From Liolophura sinensis (Eukaryota; Mollusca; Polyplacophora; Chitonida; Chitonidae), in NCBI RefSeq assembly GCF_032854445.1, contig NC_088299.1, forward strand, positions 16,485,608 to 16,549,607: a stretch of DNA of 64,000 nt, in the 5' to 3' direction. Below the pieces are notes generated by a model. It had not been told where the DNA came from and did no database searches. It worked only from the letters and a program-made list of their open reading frames with translations. Positions 31,560 through 44,700 of this stretch are shown here, piece by piece. Numbering within the stretch: the stretch's first letter is position 1; every line of letters starts with the position of its first letter. A program made the translations under genes and the position numbers.

Positions 31560-34480
31560 CACGTTTACTGTGTAACTGTAGATGCTTTAGTAATGCTTTT
31601 TACCTATATGCTGTATATATAATATCCAAATCTGATTTAAGTATAGTATAAAGACTATCATAAGTTTCTGAACCGGAAAAATGGACAGTATTTGTAAATA
31701 TATTATGACGTTGAACTACAATCAAATAAATAAATAAAATATGTGTGGTTCCAGTCGTGGTAAATTATACGCTGTATTGTTTGTCTGATTAATGCGTCCA
31801 TGATGTGTTAAAGTGGAAGTTGTAGACATCACGCATGCCTTGGCCCTCTCCTATGCAGTTCCGTTTTACAACCTTGCTGTAATTGTTGTGATCAAATGGC
31901 AGCAGTAAACCATTTTCAACTCAAAGAGTTTTTCACATGCCAGCAAAGCGAAAGTACATATACATTTACCAATTGTCCGATTATAACGGTTTTATGATAA
32001 TGCTTTTTATGAATGTGGATGTATGATGTCAACGCAAATATTAGTCATCTCACAAAAACACTTACAGGCTTAATCACTATCCCCACCCTAAGGCCTGTCT
32101 ATTATGGCTTTTCTACTCGAGGAAATGAGACGTGCATAATGTACATGCTGGGTGAACCACACTTTAAATAATATTATGACACGTTTTAAAAATTAGAATA
32201 TAAGAATTAATATATTACATGTATCTCAATGGAAGAGGCACATCCTTGTATATTTAATTCAGTTATTGGTTAAAATCAGAGCAGGTTATGATAAATGACC
32301 TCCGGTGCTGATACACAAGACGCTGCCAGGCTGCTGACACGCTTCAGCAAGTCAGGAGTATGCACGCGGACATGCACGCATGAGCTGAACACTAATTCCC
32401 CGGCTAATGAGCTCTGATTAATATTAGCATGGGAGGAAGCTCTCGATCTCCCCGATCAAGTGGTGAAGTAAGAAAGTTGGTCGTTTTCGGGCCTACTTCA
32501 GTATCCCCTTACCTGTAATCTAGCAGGGGTGTAGTACCCATACAAACTAGGTACATAGTCCACACATATACTAATGCCGTCATGTTAGCGTATTGTTACA
32601 ACGAATATAAGCTGTCAAATGAAGTAAAATGTAGCGTAAATGTAGTAGATCAGCATAACTTAGTAGGCCTACGTATTGCGTTTTTACTGCCTCGTTATCC
32701 CACATGCATGCCATAGCTAAGACACAGTCTATGAAGCAGCCTGTATTAAAACTGTAAATGAGATATACACTATGCTCTTCGTATGTTAGGAAGCTGAACT
32801 TCTGTATCACACTGTATGCATGTCAATGATTTTTTTTTCAGAAAAATCTGAATGTATATGAAAAACAATGTTTAAAGATACAATTAAAGATGGAGCTTTT
32901 AATTCATTTGCACGAGAGGGACATCCTCCGTTGCCCACTGTGTTCTTCGTTAGGTTTAAACCAACGCCATTAATACTTTTTTATATAAATATTTCCTTGT
33001 CTGAAAGAAGGAAGCAGTTCATCACTATATTAACGATCACTGAAAACAATCGTTCACAGATAAAATATAAGTTCTAAGTGTAGAAACGACCATTAATTTG
33101 AATATTAATAAATATGCATAGGCGTACATCCCAAAGAACACGACACAAACTTATTGAGTATTGAGTATAAATAAGGCATGTCGGACCTATTTACTCCACT
33201 GTATTTGTACTACCAGTATCTTCTCTCTATAATGTGTTTGTTTCCGAGATATGATGTCAAAAACGAATCTCTATTTCTTCACAAGGCTGCATTACACACG
33301 ACCTCAACCTCCACAACTGTCTATGATTTTGACACTAGTAAATATGACCTAATAATAAAATTATCAATCATCGGGCATAAACTACACAAGTATATATGTA
33401 TAGATATACATGAAAACGATATAATTTTCCTTCTTCCAAACAAAAGGAAACATCCTTCTGTACGCAAAATGAGTAAAACAAGACGCCAGACACGCAAAAT
33501 GGTTGCCCATCTACATTTGTATGCAATACATACTCCTTACAGCGAACGTGCTAAACGCTCGCTTTACATCACTGCCACCACCATGCTACACCTTTTGAGA
33601 CTGCGACATACTTAAACTTGGTCAGACTTCGTAACTGTTGTCCTCACGCGGAAATATTTAATCAGCATTTATAAATAAAATTGTTTCTGGTGTTGATTAG
33701 AGTAATGTACATTAAATTAAATAAAGAGAATGCATGTGAATAAAGTAATACCGGAAACAAAGGCTGAGACAGTGTTTCTGAGTCTTCGGACACCACTGCC
33801 TGTGTCATCACCAAAACTCCAATGACCTCGACGCTGTTCAAGATTTTTGTACAAAACTAGATGGTGGTGGCAGTGATGTAGAGCGGACGCAGAGAGTGGC
33901 GCCTTCATTAACAGGAGTATGAGTGCAATTAGGAACCATTCCCGTCAAAAGTAAGTGGGGCATAAGCTGGGGTCCATTGTTCCTGCCCTTGCCCTGACGG
34001 TTTGTCGGCAGTAATTTATTACTCATGCATTGCAAGAGAGGAATGGTGTGTTCAGCTGGGACCCGAGCCTCCACTGGGCTTGAAAAGGTATCCCATGCAC
34101 TAACAGCTTACGTTGTTGTTGAAAAGTCACGAAGGAGATGAATTATAAGAAATAATGTATGAAACTCTCATATAGTTGAACCATATTTTCAAAGAAAGAA
34201 AATCAAGGAAACTTCAGTCCAACCCCCCCCCCCCCAAAACATGGAATGTCATAAATTTAGGCTGCCCGGGAAAATTGCTCTTTAGTTGAATGTTGTTAAC
34301 TTTAACTCCGTATAATCAAGAATTTTATCGATTAAATTCAACACTTTCAGCTGTATAGGGGGTGGAGATATAACACGCAGAGACAGGATAAACCAACCCC
34401 CCAGATTTAACCCCAGAGTGAGCTCAGTGTGTGTATTAACCATGTTGTTAGATGATATAATGCGTGATTGCTTTGTGAAT
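31560..34480. other. Intergenic sequence
   Basis: No supported gene. An open frame of about 145 codons at 33178-33615 is the longest non-repetitive frame outside the identified exons, but it has no recognisable domain, no splice signal and AT-driven composition. I would not annotate it. Confidence 0.4.
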
Positions 34481-34499
34481 AGACCGCTTATGGCACCTG

Positions 34500-34772
34500 G
34501 CAAGGCCCTTGGACGGTTGGTGGCGGCTGCATGTGAAGGAACGCAAAGCAAGGCCATTGGACGAGTGGAGATGGGTGCATCTGAGGGGTCACCTGGCAAG
34601 GCCCTTGGACGGTTGGTGGCGGGTGCATGTGAAGGGACGCAAGGCGATGCCATTGGACGATTGGTAGTGGGTGCATCTAAATTGAGGAGGCCCTTGTATG
34701 AGTGGTGGTGGGTGCATCTGAGGGGGTATACCAGGCAAGGCAATTGGACGAGTGGTGGTGGATATTTCTGAG
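34500..34772. repeat. 48-bp minisatellite, about 6 copies in a two-unit register
   Basis: Units begin GGCCCTTGGACGGTTGGTGG or GGCCATTGGACGAGTGG and contain GGGTGCATCTGA or GGTGCATGTGAAGG. Copies 1 and 3 are more alike than 1 and 2, so a 96-bp dimer was amplified. The unit is a multiple of three, which produces overlapping open frames on both strands. Confidence 0.85.
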
Positions 34773-34962
34773 GAGGTCCCAGGCACATCTCATTAATCAA
34801 GATTGCATTTCAAGTATAATTCACCAATTATCAGCAAGCATACAGGAATGCATAGTGGATAGTCTTCCGACATTTTTAGAAATCACATACTTCTGCAGTT
34901 GAAATAAAAAAAAATTACAAATAGCTTTGACAATAACAAGCGGTCGATGTACATATAGTTGG

Positions 34963-35033
34963 TTATTTATGTATTTATTTCATTGATGTTTTACCCCGTA
35001 CTCAAGAATATTTCACTTTCACGATCGCGGCCT
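34963..35033 (-). mobile_element. SINE family A tail, first of three in a row
   Basis: TTTATTTCATTGATGTTTTA, CCCGTACTCAAGAATATTTC and ATCGCGGCC, antisense. Ends abruptly where the second tail begins. Confidence 0.8.
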
Positions 35034-35039
35034 ATTAAT

Positions 35040-35110
35040 TTGTATTTACAACGTACTCAAGAATATTTCACTCATACGATGGTGACCATATGTTATGGTG
35101 GAAAGATACC
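35040..35110 (-). mobile_element. SINE family A tail, second of three
   Basis: ACAACGTACTCAAGAATATT, then TCATACGATGGTGACCATAT and TTATGGTGG. Same orientation as its neighbours. Confidence 0.75.
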
Positions 35111-35164
35111 GTACAGAGCCAGGAAGAAAAGCTAGAAATGCACGTTGCATTATATGTCGGGGCA

Positions 35165-35272
35165 AAATTTGATTCATGTTTTACGCCGTACTCAAGAATA
35201 TTTCGCTTAGCCTATGCGACGGCGGCCAGCATTATGGTGGGAGCAAACTGGGCAATGGTTGCTGCCAGACAT
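35165..35272 (-). mobile_element. SINE family A tail, third of three
   Basis: TTCATGTTTTACGCCGTACT, TATGCGACGGCGGCCAGCAT and GGTTGCTGCCAGAC. This copy extends further into the body than the other two. Confidence 0.85.
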
Positions 35273-35289
35273 TCTTGGGTTAGCCTATA

Positions 35290-36590
35290 TGTGAATGCAA
35301 ATGGTTGTTTATGTATAGTGTACATATACAGACCGGTGCAAGATATCCAGCTCTTGCAAGGAGCTTATACACACAATGTCCCGGAAAATGCCCATAATAA
35401 GTACATGTATACGCCTATGCGAATGCTATTAATATTATTGCGCATGTGCATAGATATTATTAATTATACATTTCATAACGTGTATAATGCTTTCTTGTCA
35501 ACTGCAAAATTTTTTCTGGCTTTTAAATACAACTAGTATAGGCTATTGTATAAAGACTCCTAGATACATAATGGCCTACATGTACATGTATATCACCTGT
35601 TATGCGAACACTTGTTCAACGCAGTTTAAAAGATGTTATTTGCACTTCGAACAGATTTGTGACCGCTTGTCAAAAAGTATTGAATTTCGGCATCAGGAGA
35701 TTCTGGGTATGCGATCTTTTCAAAACATAACATTCCTGCAGTACTTAGTTCTTAGATATTCAGTTTTATAGATTCCGCGGGACATTCCAGCGCCTTTGTT
35801 ACGCGGTAGCGCTCTCCCATAAAGCTTTCTCTGACTCGGCCTATTTGCCCTATCTGGTACCGTTACAACAAAGACGCCCGCGCGGCCACATGTTCAACAG
35901 GCAGTTAACAAAGGTTATAAATCTACAGTCCCTCGTCCACCAGACAGCGCTGGGTTGTTTTGTTATTATTATTTCAGCACAATAAATAGTTTATCGTTAA
36001 AGTTTTAAACACGCTGAGAGAGGTAACAGCTGACGTTTTCAAGATGCTTATTTCCACTTTCAATGAAAACTTTTTATGGTTATCAGTAAGTTAGGCCTAG
36101 GCCTGTATATTTGCCTGCTGTATAGGTTAGCCAGAACTAACTCAAACTTTGAAATACTGTATTTACGATATAGGCCTAAATACGTTTGTAAGAAGACAAA
36201 AGAAGATTGTTTATGTTTAATGTCGCATTGAACAGGAAACATTTTTAGTGTAAAATCGGGTGTATAGGCTACTACTTGGTAGGCGCTACATAGGCCTAGA
36301 GCTTAGATAAAAGCGCGTACAAATTATTTATGTAGGCCTATGCTCGAAGTCTTTCTTTGACGTCATTTGACAGGCTATCCTACCCTGTACAACTTTATTA
36401 TGAGAGCATAAATAGGCACACGGTAAAGAAGTAGTGTTGGTCTGATAGGAAATGAAGACCGAACATAAAGCGATGAGTCATACGCCATATAGTATACAAG
36501 CACATGTAGGCCTACATATGTACGCGTAGATCTTCTGACGACCCCAGTTTGTGTTGTCTGACTGTCGGTGGAGATCGACTGGCGACCTCA
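35290..36590. other. Upstream flank of the Ajuba-family gene
   Basis: No gene seen. TAGGCCTA-type palindromes are frequent, for example near 36095, 36170, 36292, 36335 and 36508. Confidence 0.4.
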
Positions 36591-36604
36591 CTGAGCATGC
36601 TCAG
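36591..36604. promoter_or_regulatory. Perfect 14-bp palindrome in the presumed promoter or leader
   Basis: CTGAGCATGCTCAG lies ~345 bp upstream of the Ajuba-family start codon. It resembles the GCATGC core of NRF1-type promoter sites, but the flanks differ. Regulatory function is inferred from position only. Confidence 0.3.
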
Positions 36605-36845
36605 CTTATTTCCGGCAACAAACTCGAATCACGACGCCTAGCAAAATAGTCCTGTGAGCGGAGCAGTAATCGTGGAGAGTTGATGTCGGCTTAACAGGCA
36701 CTGTGGATGACTGTTTGAAAGTGCTTTAGTTATTGTGTTCGCGAGCCGTAAATGATTCCCTGCACCTGGAGTTTTGTCATCAGTTGACGTGGTGGCAAAA
36801 AAAGAGTTCTTCACTGGCGGCCACCTGGCTGGAGTATCTACGCTC

Positions 36846-36893
36846 ATGCCGCCATTGTATTACATGAAAAGGGCTCCGAAGCCCTTCAACTAA
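36846..36893 (+). promoter_or_regulatory. Candidate upstream open reading frame
   Basis: ATG to TAA, 15 codons (MPPLYYMKRAPKPFN), ending 53 bp before the main start at 36947. If the transcript includes this stretch, it could reduce translation of the main frame. The transcription start is unknown. Confidence 0.35.
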
Positions 36894-36946
36894 AGGTATT
36901 TGTGGAATTCAGTGTTATTACGCTCCATGTCTGCGTCGGGGCGGTC

Positions 36947-38723
36947 ATGGACCATTTTGGTGAGGTCTTGGATAACGATGTGAACCGTTTTTCCGAGGAT
37001 CTAAGTCTTTTCGAAGTCCCGACGCCGAAATCTTACTGGCGAGAAGTGACAGCGAAGAAATCGGACACTTCGGCCGGGCTGGAGTTCAAGAACAAACAGA
37101 GTGTCTTTATGGCACAAGTCCAATCTCCGACACAAACGCAACAGAGGTATACGCCTAAGACAGTCTACAACCCAGGCTACTCCAGTACACTGGACAAAAG
37201 TACGGCACTGGCCGTGAATCCGAGCGGAATGCGCGACTCAAAGCCGCCTATCCCGATGGGGGGTGGGGGTACGGTGGGTATGAGCTCTGTGGGCAGACAG
37301 ATACCCGTCCAACATCTTCAGTCTACGGGCAGCCACTCGGCCCAGGCCCCCACGCAACTCGTCAATGTTAGCTCCATGACGGACAGCAGGGGAATCGTTA
37401 TTGGCCCTCCCAAGTATCCAGCAGGGAAAAATGTGCTATTGAATAATGCTGGGTATACCCAATCAGTCACTCACTCCGTCACACAGCATTATATATTAGG
37501 TGGTGGAATGAACAGTCCAAACCTGCCTAAAGCTGGCTCCAATTACTCAAGCCCACGCTCAAGTCTAGGAAGTGGAGGTGGGGATTCGAAGAGCTCTAGT
37601 CCAAGAACTAGTCTAGCTAACCCTCCGCCACCCCCTCCTTACGATCACAGGTATGGTGGTAGTCCAAGATCTAGCATAACTAGTCCACGCTCCAGTTTAA
37701 GTGCTGAATCAAAACATTCAAGCCCAAGAGCAAGTCTGACAGGTGTGCTATTTGACAAATTCCCAAGTCCTCGTACAAGCTATGCTGCTCAACCTGATAT
37801 ACACGTTCACATAGGACATCATGCTTCTCACAGCGGAATATCAAGTCTAGGGCCAAAACATGCTCAACCGACATCATTGCTGAGTGATAATCGTTTCAAT
37901 GAACCTGCCCCTCCTCCCCCACCCCCATATCACACGGACATGAGGTTCCGCGCCCTCCCCGCACACACGCCCGCGAGTGTCAGTGTTGGGAATACCCACC
38001 TGGGGTCCAATCATATTCATACGTACTCTACCAGTTCTCAAGGACATCCGGTTTATACATCGGCACAGTATGTCGTGTCTCCAAATTCCACTGGCCTACA
38101 GAATAGCCAGAGCATACATGTACCCGCAAATTCGTCACTGGGTAACAGTAGTGTCCATATAAATTCTGCTGTCCTTAATTCACATGCGCCTATGAGTGGC
38201 CGATTACCCCTCCACTATGAGACCGTACCACCCAGGACAGGTGGCCCATCCGAGGCCGAGAAAAAACTTGCCGCTTTAACTCAACAACTTGAAGATGAAA
38301 TGTGCATATCTCCAACGGCTAAGAAAGGGCCTGCTCCCATGCCCCCACAGGATGCGGGCATGAAACCACCCCCACCCTACCACGGGCCTCACAAAACTGA
38401 GCCTGTCCTTATGCATGGTGGTTACTCTCATGGAAACACAGCACAGTACTCCAGCCCTATCGTTCACACTTCTCAGCCTCACTTACAAAGCATGGGTGTG
38501 GCTAATAACGCTTATCCAGTTAGTTCTGCGTTTACGCCTCCAAATAGTGTCCAGCATGCGAATAGAAATGTGTCCTCCCCCAGCCCTACAGGACGACCAC
38601 AACTAAATTACCATGTGACCCCGCCACCGGCGAAGGGACCTACAGAGGCAGAGAGAAAACTGGCGGCTCTTACTCAGCAGCTTGAGGATGAAATGGAAAA
38701 CAATCCTCAGGGCGAATATTTTG
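36947..38723 (+). CDS. Ajuba-family gene, large pre-LIM exon
   Basis: Starts MDHFGEVLDNDVNRFSEDLS, then PTPKSYWREVTAKK. The region is low-complexity and rich in Ser, Pro, Gly and His, as expected for the disordered N-terminal half of the family. The last codons, NNPQGEYFG, lead to donor G-GTAAGCTT at 38724. Reading through the donor reaches a stop 93 bp later. The exon is CpG-containing at its 5' end, unlike the following intron. Confidence 0.92.
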
Positions 38724-41700
38724 GTAAGCTTAATTGTGTAATTGGCCATATTCATGTTAGATGTACATCGATAAGGTTCATGTGCATCGCAATAAGGTAC
38801 AGGTATGTGTACATGTAGATCATTTGATGATTTATGTGTGGGATACATGCATAAGGTACATTTGATAATTTATGTGTATGATACATGCATGCCTAAAGTA
38901 CATTTATGTGTTAGATACATGCGTAAGGTACAGTATATTTATGTGTAAGATGCATGCATGAGGTTCATTTATGTGTAGCCTACTTGCCTAGAGAACATTT
39001 ATGTGTAGGATACATGCATAAGGTACATTTACAGGTATATGTAGGATACACTGTACATACCTGTAGTTGATTATGTGTAGGACACCTGGTTTATGGCATG
39101 TGAAATCACCCATGACCTCCTAGGCGACCATCTCCAATTTTCTTGAAATGTTAACTGGACCTACATGTACATGTACTTACATGTCTGATAAACACATGCT
39201 AAATCCTATATTTTTACTCCAAGTATTTTTCAAGTTATGCCCTTTTAAACCAGGAGGGTACGCTTCTTCTTTCTCTTACGGATGGCTTTTTGGTATTTTC
39301 TTGTATTAAGAGAGAAATACATGGTGTAACTCAGCTTTGCTTTTATGTACAAGGTTGAATTATTTCATTTGGGTCTCGGGCTCGTGAAAATATTGGTCTT
39401 CTCGACGAAATATCAGACTGCATACCCACTCAACATGCTGGTGTTAGTTATAGTATCTTTGACAAACTACAGCGTACAAGTGCATATCCATCATGTACAT
39501 GTTACAAAGTGTTTTCCTCTCAGCATGTGATGTCAGCGATATCCAGTATGATTTAGTCAACTCCATCATCAGATCTTGTCCATTCCTGGATATATCTACA
39601 TGTATGTGTCTTAAATCCTAACCGATTGAAGCCATCACTTGTTTGTTTGGGCTTCCATAGCCATGGGTATTAAATGTCTATAGACTTGTAATACACTAAA
39701 CTGGGCGAGATGCCATGTTTTCCAACAGCCACTTTCCCCGTCTTTACAATGTTTTCTTCAAGTATAAAGGATGCTGTATTGGTACATGTACAGTAAGACA
39801 TAAGAATTTTGCATTATTTCCACCAGTGATACTGTCTGGTATTGTCTGATGTCAGATGGGTTGAGCATTGTCTCCATGATGATCTCTATATGTGTACAGT
39901 GACTGTTGTTTAGAGGTACATGTATGTATACAAACAAACACTCTCTTCTTGTGCTAGCTCTGATGAGCCCATGCTTTTGGAACAATGTCAAATTGAGTCT
40001 TACGTAAATCCTCCTGGTATTTCATGAATGACAAACACTGCCCTAATCCATTCCACCCCAACCTTCATATTTCACCCCTGCTGCAGCGCAGTGTGGAGTC
40101 TTCCAGCCACAGATTACCTGTACACTGGATATTTGCTGCTTGAGTTCCCCTTCACCTCAAGTCACCAGACTAAAACATTTTCTGAAAGAGAGCTATTCTT
40201 TACATGTAGCTCTATATTTAATTAGTTTTGACATCCAACGTTATTTTAATTATTATGTGTGACAGTCAACTCCTTATTGCCAAAGCACTTCAGAGTTTTG
40301 TTGATCTTCTGAAAAAATAGGTATGAGCAAACAGCATGACCCTGAAGACTAATCCAGCTAGTGCATGTGTAATGCCTGGCTGGTAGCTGTTCATGTACAT
40401 GTAGCTTTCACTTACCAGTTAAATCCAATGAACTGTAGCATAACATTGCCGTAATTTCTACTGGAATTTTTGACTGTTAATGAATTCAGTTGAGGTGCCT
40501 TTCACAAGGCGTTCACCAGACAGTCCTTTACGTGTATATGTATTATGTAATGTTCCCACATTGGTGCAAGTATTTGAGCATTTCTTCTTGCAACATTTTG
40601 ACTGCTAACTGTCTGGTGAATACGGAAAGGTTGCCTTTCAGTTTTAATGTCTGTATCTGTAGTAACTTGTACATATTGCCAGAGTTCAATGCCAAGGCAA
40701 CCCCTGTACAGTGTTGTTCGTCTAAGAGTAAGCTCAGAGAATGGAAAGTATGTGTACCATTACACTGTTACCAAAAAGGGTGCCATGCCTAACGTCTTTG
40801 GCATAATGCTTCTGCAGCTAGGTAGGATCGTAAATACGTTGGCATTGAACGTCTGGCAACAGAGAGGTGTAAATGTTGCACACCTATGCATGACTAAAAG
40901 GATGTTAAAATACTGTACATTAGGCCAGTTGGCTAGCATATGTGTACTACAAGATTTTAACAAAACTAGACTTGTACAAGTATGTATGTGACCATTGACT
41001 CAAAATTTTACCAACCACTGCAGTGTAAGTTGCTGTATTCTGAGATATTTATTGATCTTGGAAAAGTGGTTCGAGGTTTGTTTGGAATGACAGAGGATCT
41101 CCTAATGGAAAAAATGTGTGCACCAAAAAAAATAAAAACAGAACAAATTCATTTTCTCAGTGCAGCTCTCTTAAGGATTCATATGCTTAATTGTCTACTT
41201 TGTAAGCAACTACAGGTAGGAAGGAAATCCATTGTGAATCACGATGATACTGTGTATAGGAGTGGAGTCAGTTCTCCACCTTGTCTGACTCCTGTGTACA
41301 ATACATGATGCTACAAATGAACAGGCCATGCCTTTAGCACAGACCCCGAGATCAGGCATTTCCGGTATTAAGTATATACACCTACATGTAGATAGCAAAG
41401 CTTTTTGTATGGAACTGTACTGGCAGTCTGTATGCATGTAGCTTCATCAAGGTCCACACAATCTCAAGTTGTCAATGAACACTGGACAAGAGAGACTCCT
41501 TTGTTACGAAATTTGGGTCATGAGTTGGTAACGAGACAGGGATATCTAGGCTCTGGCATACCACAAGTCTTAATCACTCAGCCCAGGTACATACATGTAC
41601 ATCAAATCAGAACATGGCCAGATACATGTAGTTCACAGTTCATGTTAATTACCTGATCCTTGGTTGTGCATTGTTTCTACTCCAGTTTTTATATAAATGT

Positions 41701-44700
41701 ACATTGTACAGGGATTATTTGAAATGAAGCAACTTTAAGCATCAAACACTGCAGAATTTCTTACTTAGCTCTCAAGATAATTGGAACAGAGTTTATTAAT
41801 TAGATTTCCTTCACCACTGAACTTCAACCCTGTTGGCTAATTCAAATGTGCTCTTGAGTATGCTGGTAAAACATCAATCATGTATCTGTCAATAGAACAA
41901 GACATACAAGTACTGTACAAAGAGCATTGGCAAAGATGAGCTCTTTACAGAAAAGAACACATTGTTACAATTTGCCACAATACATGTGCATGTATTTCTG
42001 ACCCCTCTGAGAAGATTTAGCAGATTTTGATGTCTGTCATAGGCTTGGCATACACAAAACCTTAAGACCCAATTCAGTGGAACTGGACGGTTACGCTGAG
42101 TTTAAGCGCTCGTGTATGTGAAAATAACAACTTGACTCACTCCATTTGTTACGAGTAGGCCAGCTAAACTTAAAGTCATATGGCCATCAGCCACTGGGAT
42201 CAAATCTGTACGACCAGATGAATTGAATTGGATGGCATCCTAAGGTCTTGTGTACCCCAAGGTTTAGTGTCCAATTTGAAGGCTGTTAATGATTTGTGCT
42301 ACCTTTTTTTAATGCTTTTAAATTTTTTTCTAGCAGTGGTATAAATACATGTACATGCACCATTGCCTTTTTCAAGTCTTGTTTTATTTCTGGGCTGAGG
42401 CTATTCCCAAACAGGCCTTAACCAGTAAATGAGATTCAGTTTGAAAGCTGTCATACCTTTTTTTGCTTAGTAAGAGAGGAATATAGCCTCATTTAGTGTG
42501 GATTGGTTGTAATTGATAGACATTAAGGGGGCTAATCAAGAACATGACTGTATAGGCTAGTGGTGGATATTGTATATTATCAGGTCAGGGCTTTATCTTG
42601 GATGAAAGTTTTGGGCTTCAAAAATGATGTTCTAGAGGCCAGTTGGTTTGACATGGAAGTTTCATATATGTCATGTGTAGGCAATACAGAACCCTTTAAC
42701 ATACGTGTATGAGTCCTTTCAGGGACAATGGGAAACAAGATGTAACAATTACATGTGTCCATGTACTTTGAATTACTGAAAATCCTGTTCCTACTTTTCT
42801 AATTTGTTGTCTTCCTTTGTTTGGATGCCTAAACTACTAGTGACATGCAGACGATATGAACATGTATGGGGCCCAGAAGTGACCAACGTCAGGCCCTGGA
42901 TGTACAGATATGTGTGTATTTATATATTATATGTAGCTGGCGGAAGCTTAAATAGTCTTCACATCTCCAGTACATACACAAAGAGTTCAAAATATCTGTA
43001 TATGTACACGTATATGTAGGCTAATGTTGGAAGTTTAGAACATTGTTCTGTGGTCGTTTGGTTGGTATTAATTAATAAGTGTACAAAGCCTGAGGCAGTG
43101 ACCTGATAGCTAGGCCTCTGTATCACTATCTAACTTATCAGGCATGTAAATGAGAGGTTTCTGTTTGAGTGGAATGCCAATGGATGCCAGGCGGACCTGC
43201 GGGTAATCTTATGCTTCATAAACTATGAGATGGCTCTACCATGAATACTGATGAACATGATCAGCCACTTTTACACCCTCTCACACAAGCACACAGGCAA
43301 CAAGTTTACCTTAGGTACATGTAGTGGTTGACTTGTAGCTCTAGATGTGTGGTATTCAGTAGTTCTATTTGAATAGAATATAGTTAAAGACATACAGCAT
43401 AAAGAATTCACACCTTGAATTTAAGTATTGTTAAGCACTGTATGTACATGTTGGACTACTGAAACATTTAACCCAAACAAAAATGCATAAAAACTGATAT
43501 AAAATGATTACAGGTTAATGAAGCATTTCCGGCACTGGCGGTTGTGTTCATAATTAATGAAATTGGTGCTAACAGATACACTTACATGTATTTTCAGAAT
43601 TGAAGAATGGCTAGTATTTTATGTCTAAGAAAGTGTTCCTTCAGAATTGAAAAATAGGAACCTGTGGACAACAACTGTTTCATAAAGATCAGTTTCAGTC
43701 GCCTAAATCTGACCCGAGACGAGAACAAGGCAAGGATGAATTTTGGTTTCCTACATGTACACACATACATGTACATCAGTATTAATCTGTATACATGTAT
43801 TCTCTATATGTAATGTGTGAAAGGAATAAAAAAAAAATATTGGGCATTTCTTCAGAGATACCTTAGTATGTGTACATGTGGGTTGTGGGATTATATTGCA
43901 CTATGCAGAAGATTTGTCCTGTATGTGAACACTATTTGCCCATATGGTTAGGAGGCACACTATATTTATACTACATAAAGCATGCATAGGCTTTGTTCCT
44001 TTTTGTTTCACATCTGTATGGGGAAGTTATTTAAAAGCGTTTTTTTGTGAGGTAAGTCATTAGTTAAATGTAAATCTGTAGATGGCAGCTATGTGTGGTA
44101 TGTGGTCAGATGATTGAGTACACAATCTACATGCACTGGTCTGATGAGAAAACCAGCAATGCCACATGTATCTTCCACAAACTATACACATGTACATGTT
44201 TACACTGCATGTAAATACATGTACTAGCTTCACTATACCAGTTTACATGAGCATTTAACAATTTACAAAATTGTTTAACACCCATTCAATGTACATACAA
44301 TAAAACATACATATTGTAATTGCTGTACCATAAAGTAAGTAAGAAATGTACCACAAATCGCATCATGTAAAGTGCCCATGGTGTAGATCCATGTGTAGTA
44401 CCTATACTGTACATGAACACCATTCATTGTACATGTCTGCATTAACATAGTGTAGTGTTTACAGTCTTTGTGTTGAATTGCAGTAGTCTAAAGTAAAGCA
44501 ATGATGTACTGTTGTCTGACATGCATTCTTCACAAACACCATCTGTGGAAATGTGTGCTGTATTCTTCACAACCTACCGTGTACAACCATAAATGTGCTG
44601 TATTCTTCACAACCTACCATGTACAACCATAAATGTGCTGTATTCTTCACAACCTACCATGTACGTGTACAACCATAAATGTGCTGCATTCTTCACATCC

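Noticed and set aside
33178-33615. 145-codon open frame
   Set aside because: No domain, signal peptide or splice signals; AT-rich composition; no support beyond length.
34282-34902. Overlapping open frames on both strands
   Set aside because: Caused by the 48-bp repeat, whose period is a multiple of three.
36902-36946. Upstream extension of the Ajuba-family frame starting at a GTG
   Set aside because: GTG is not a likely start in an animal gene; the first in-frame ATG at 36947 has a good context and family-like N-terminus.
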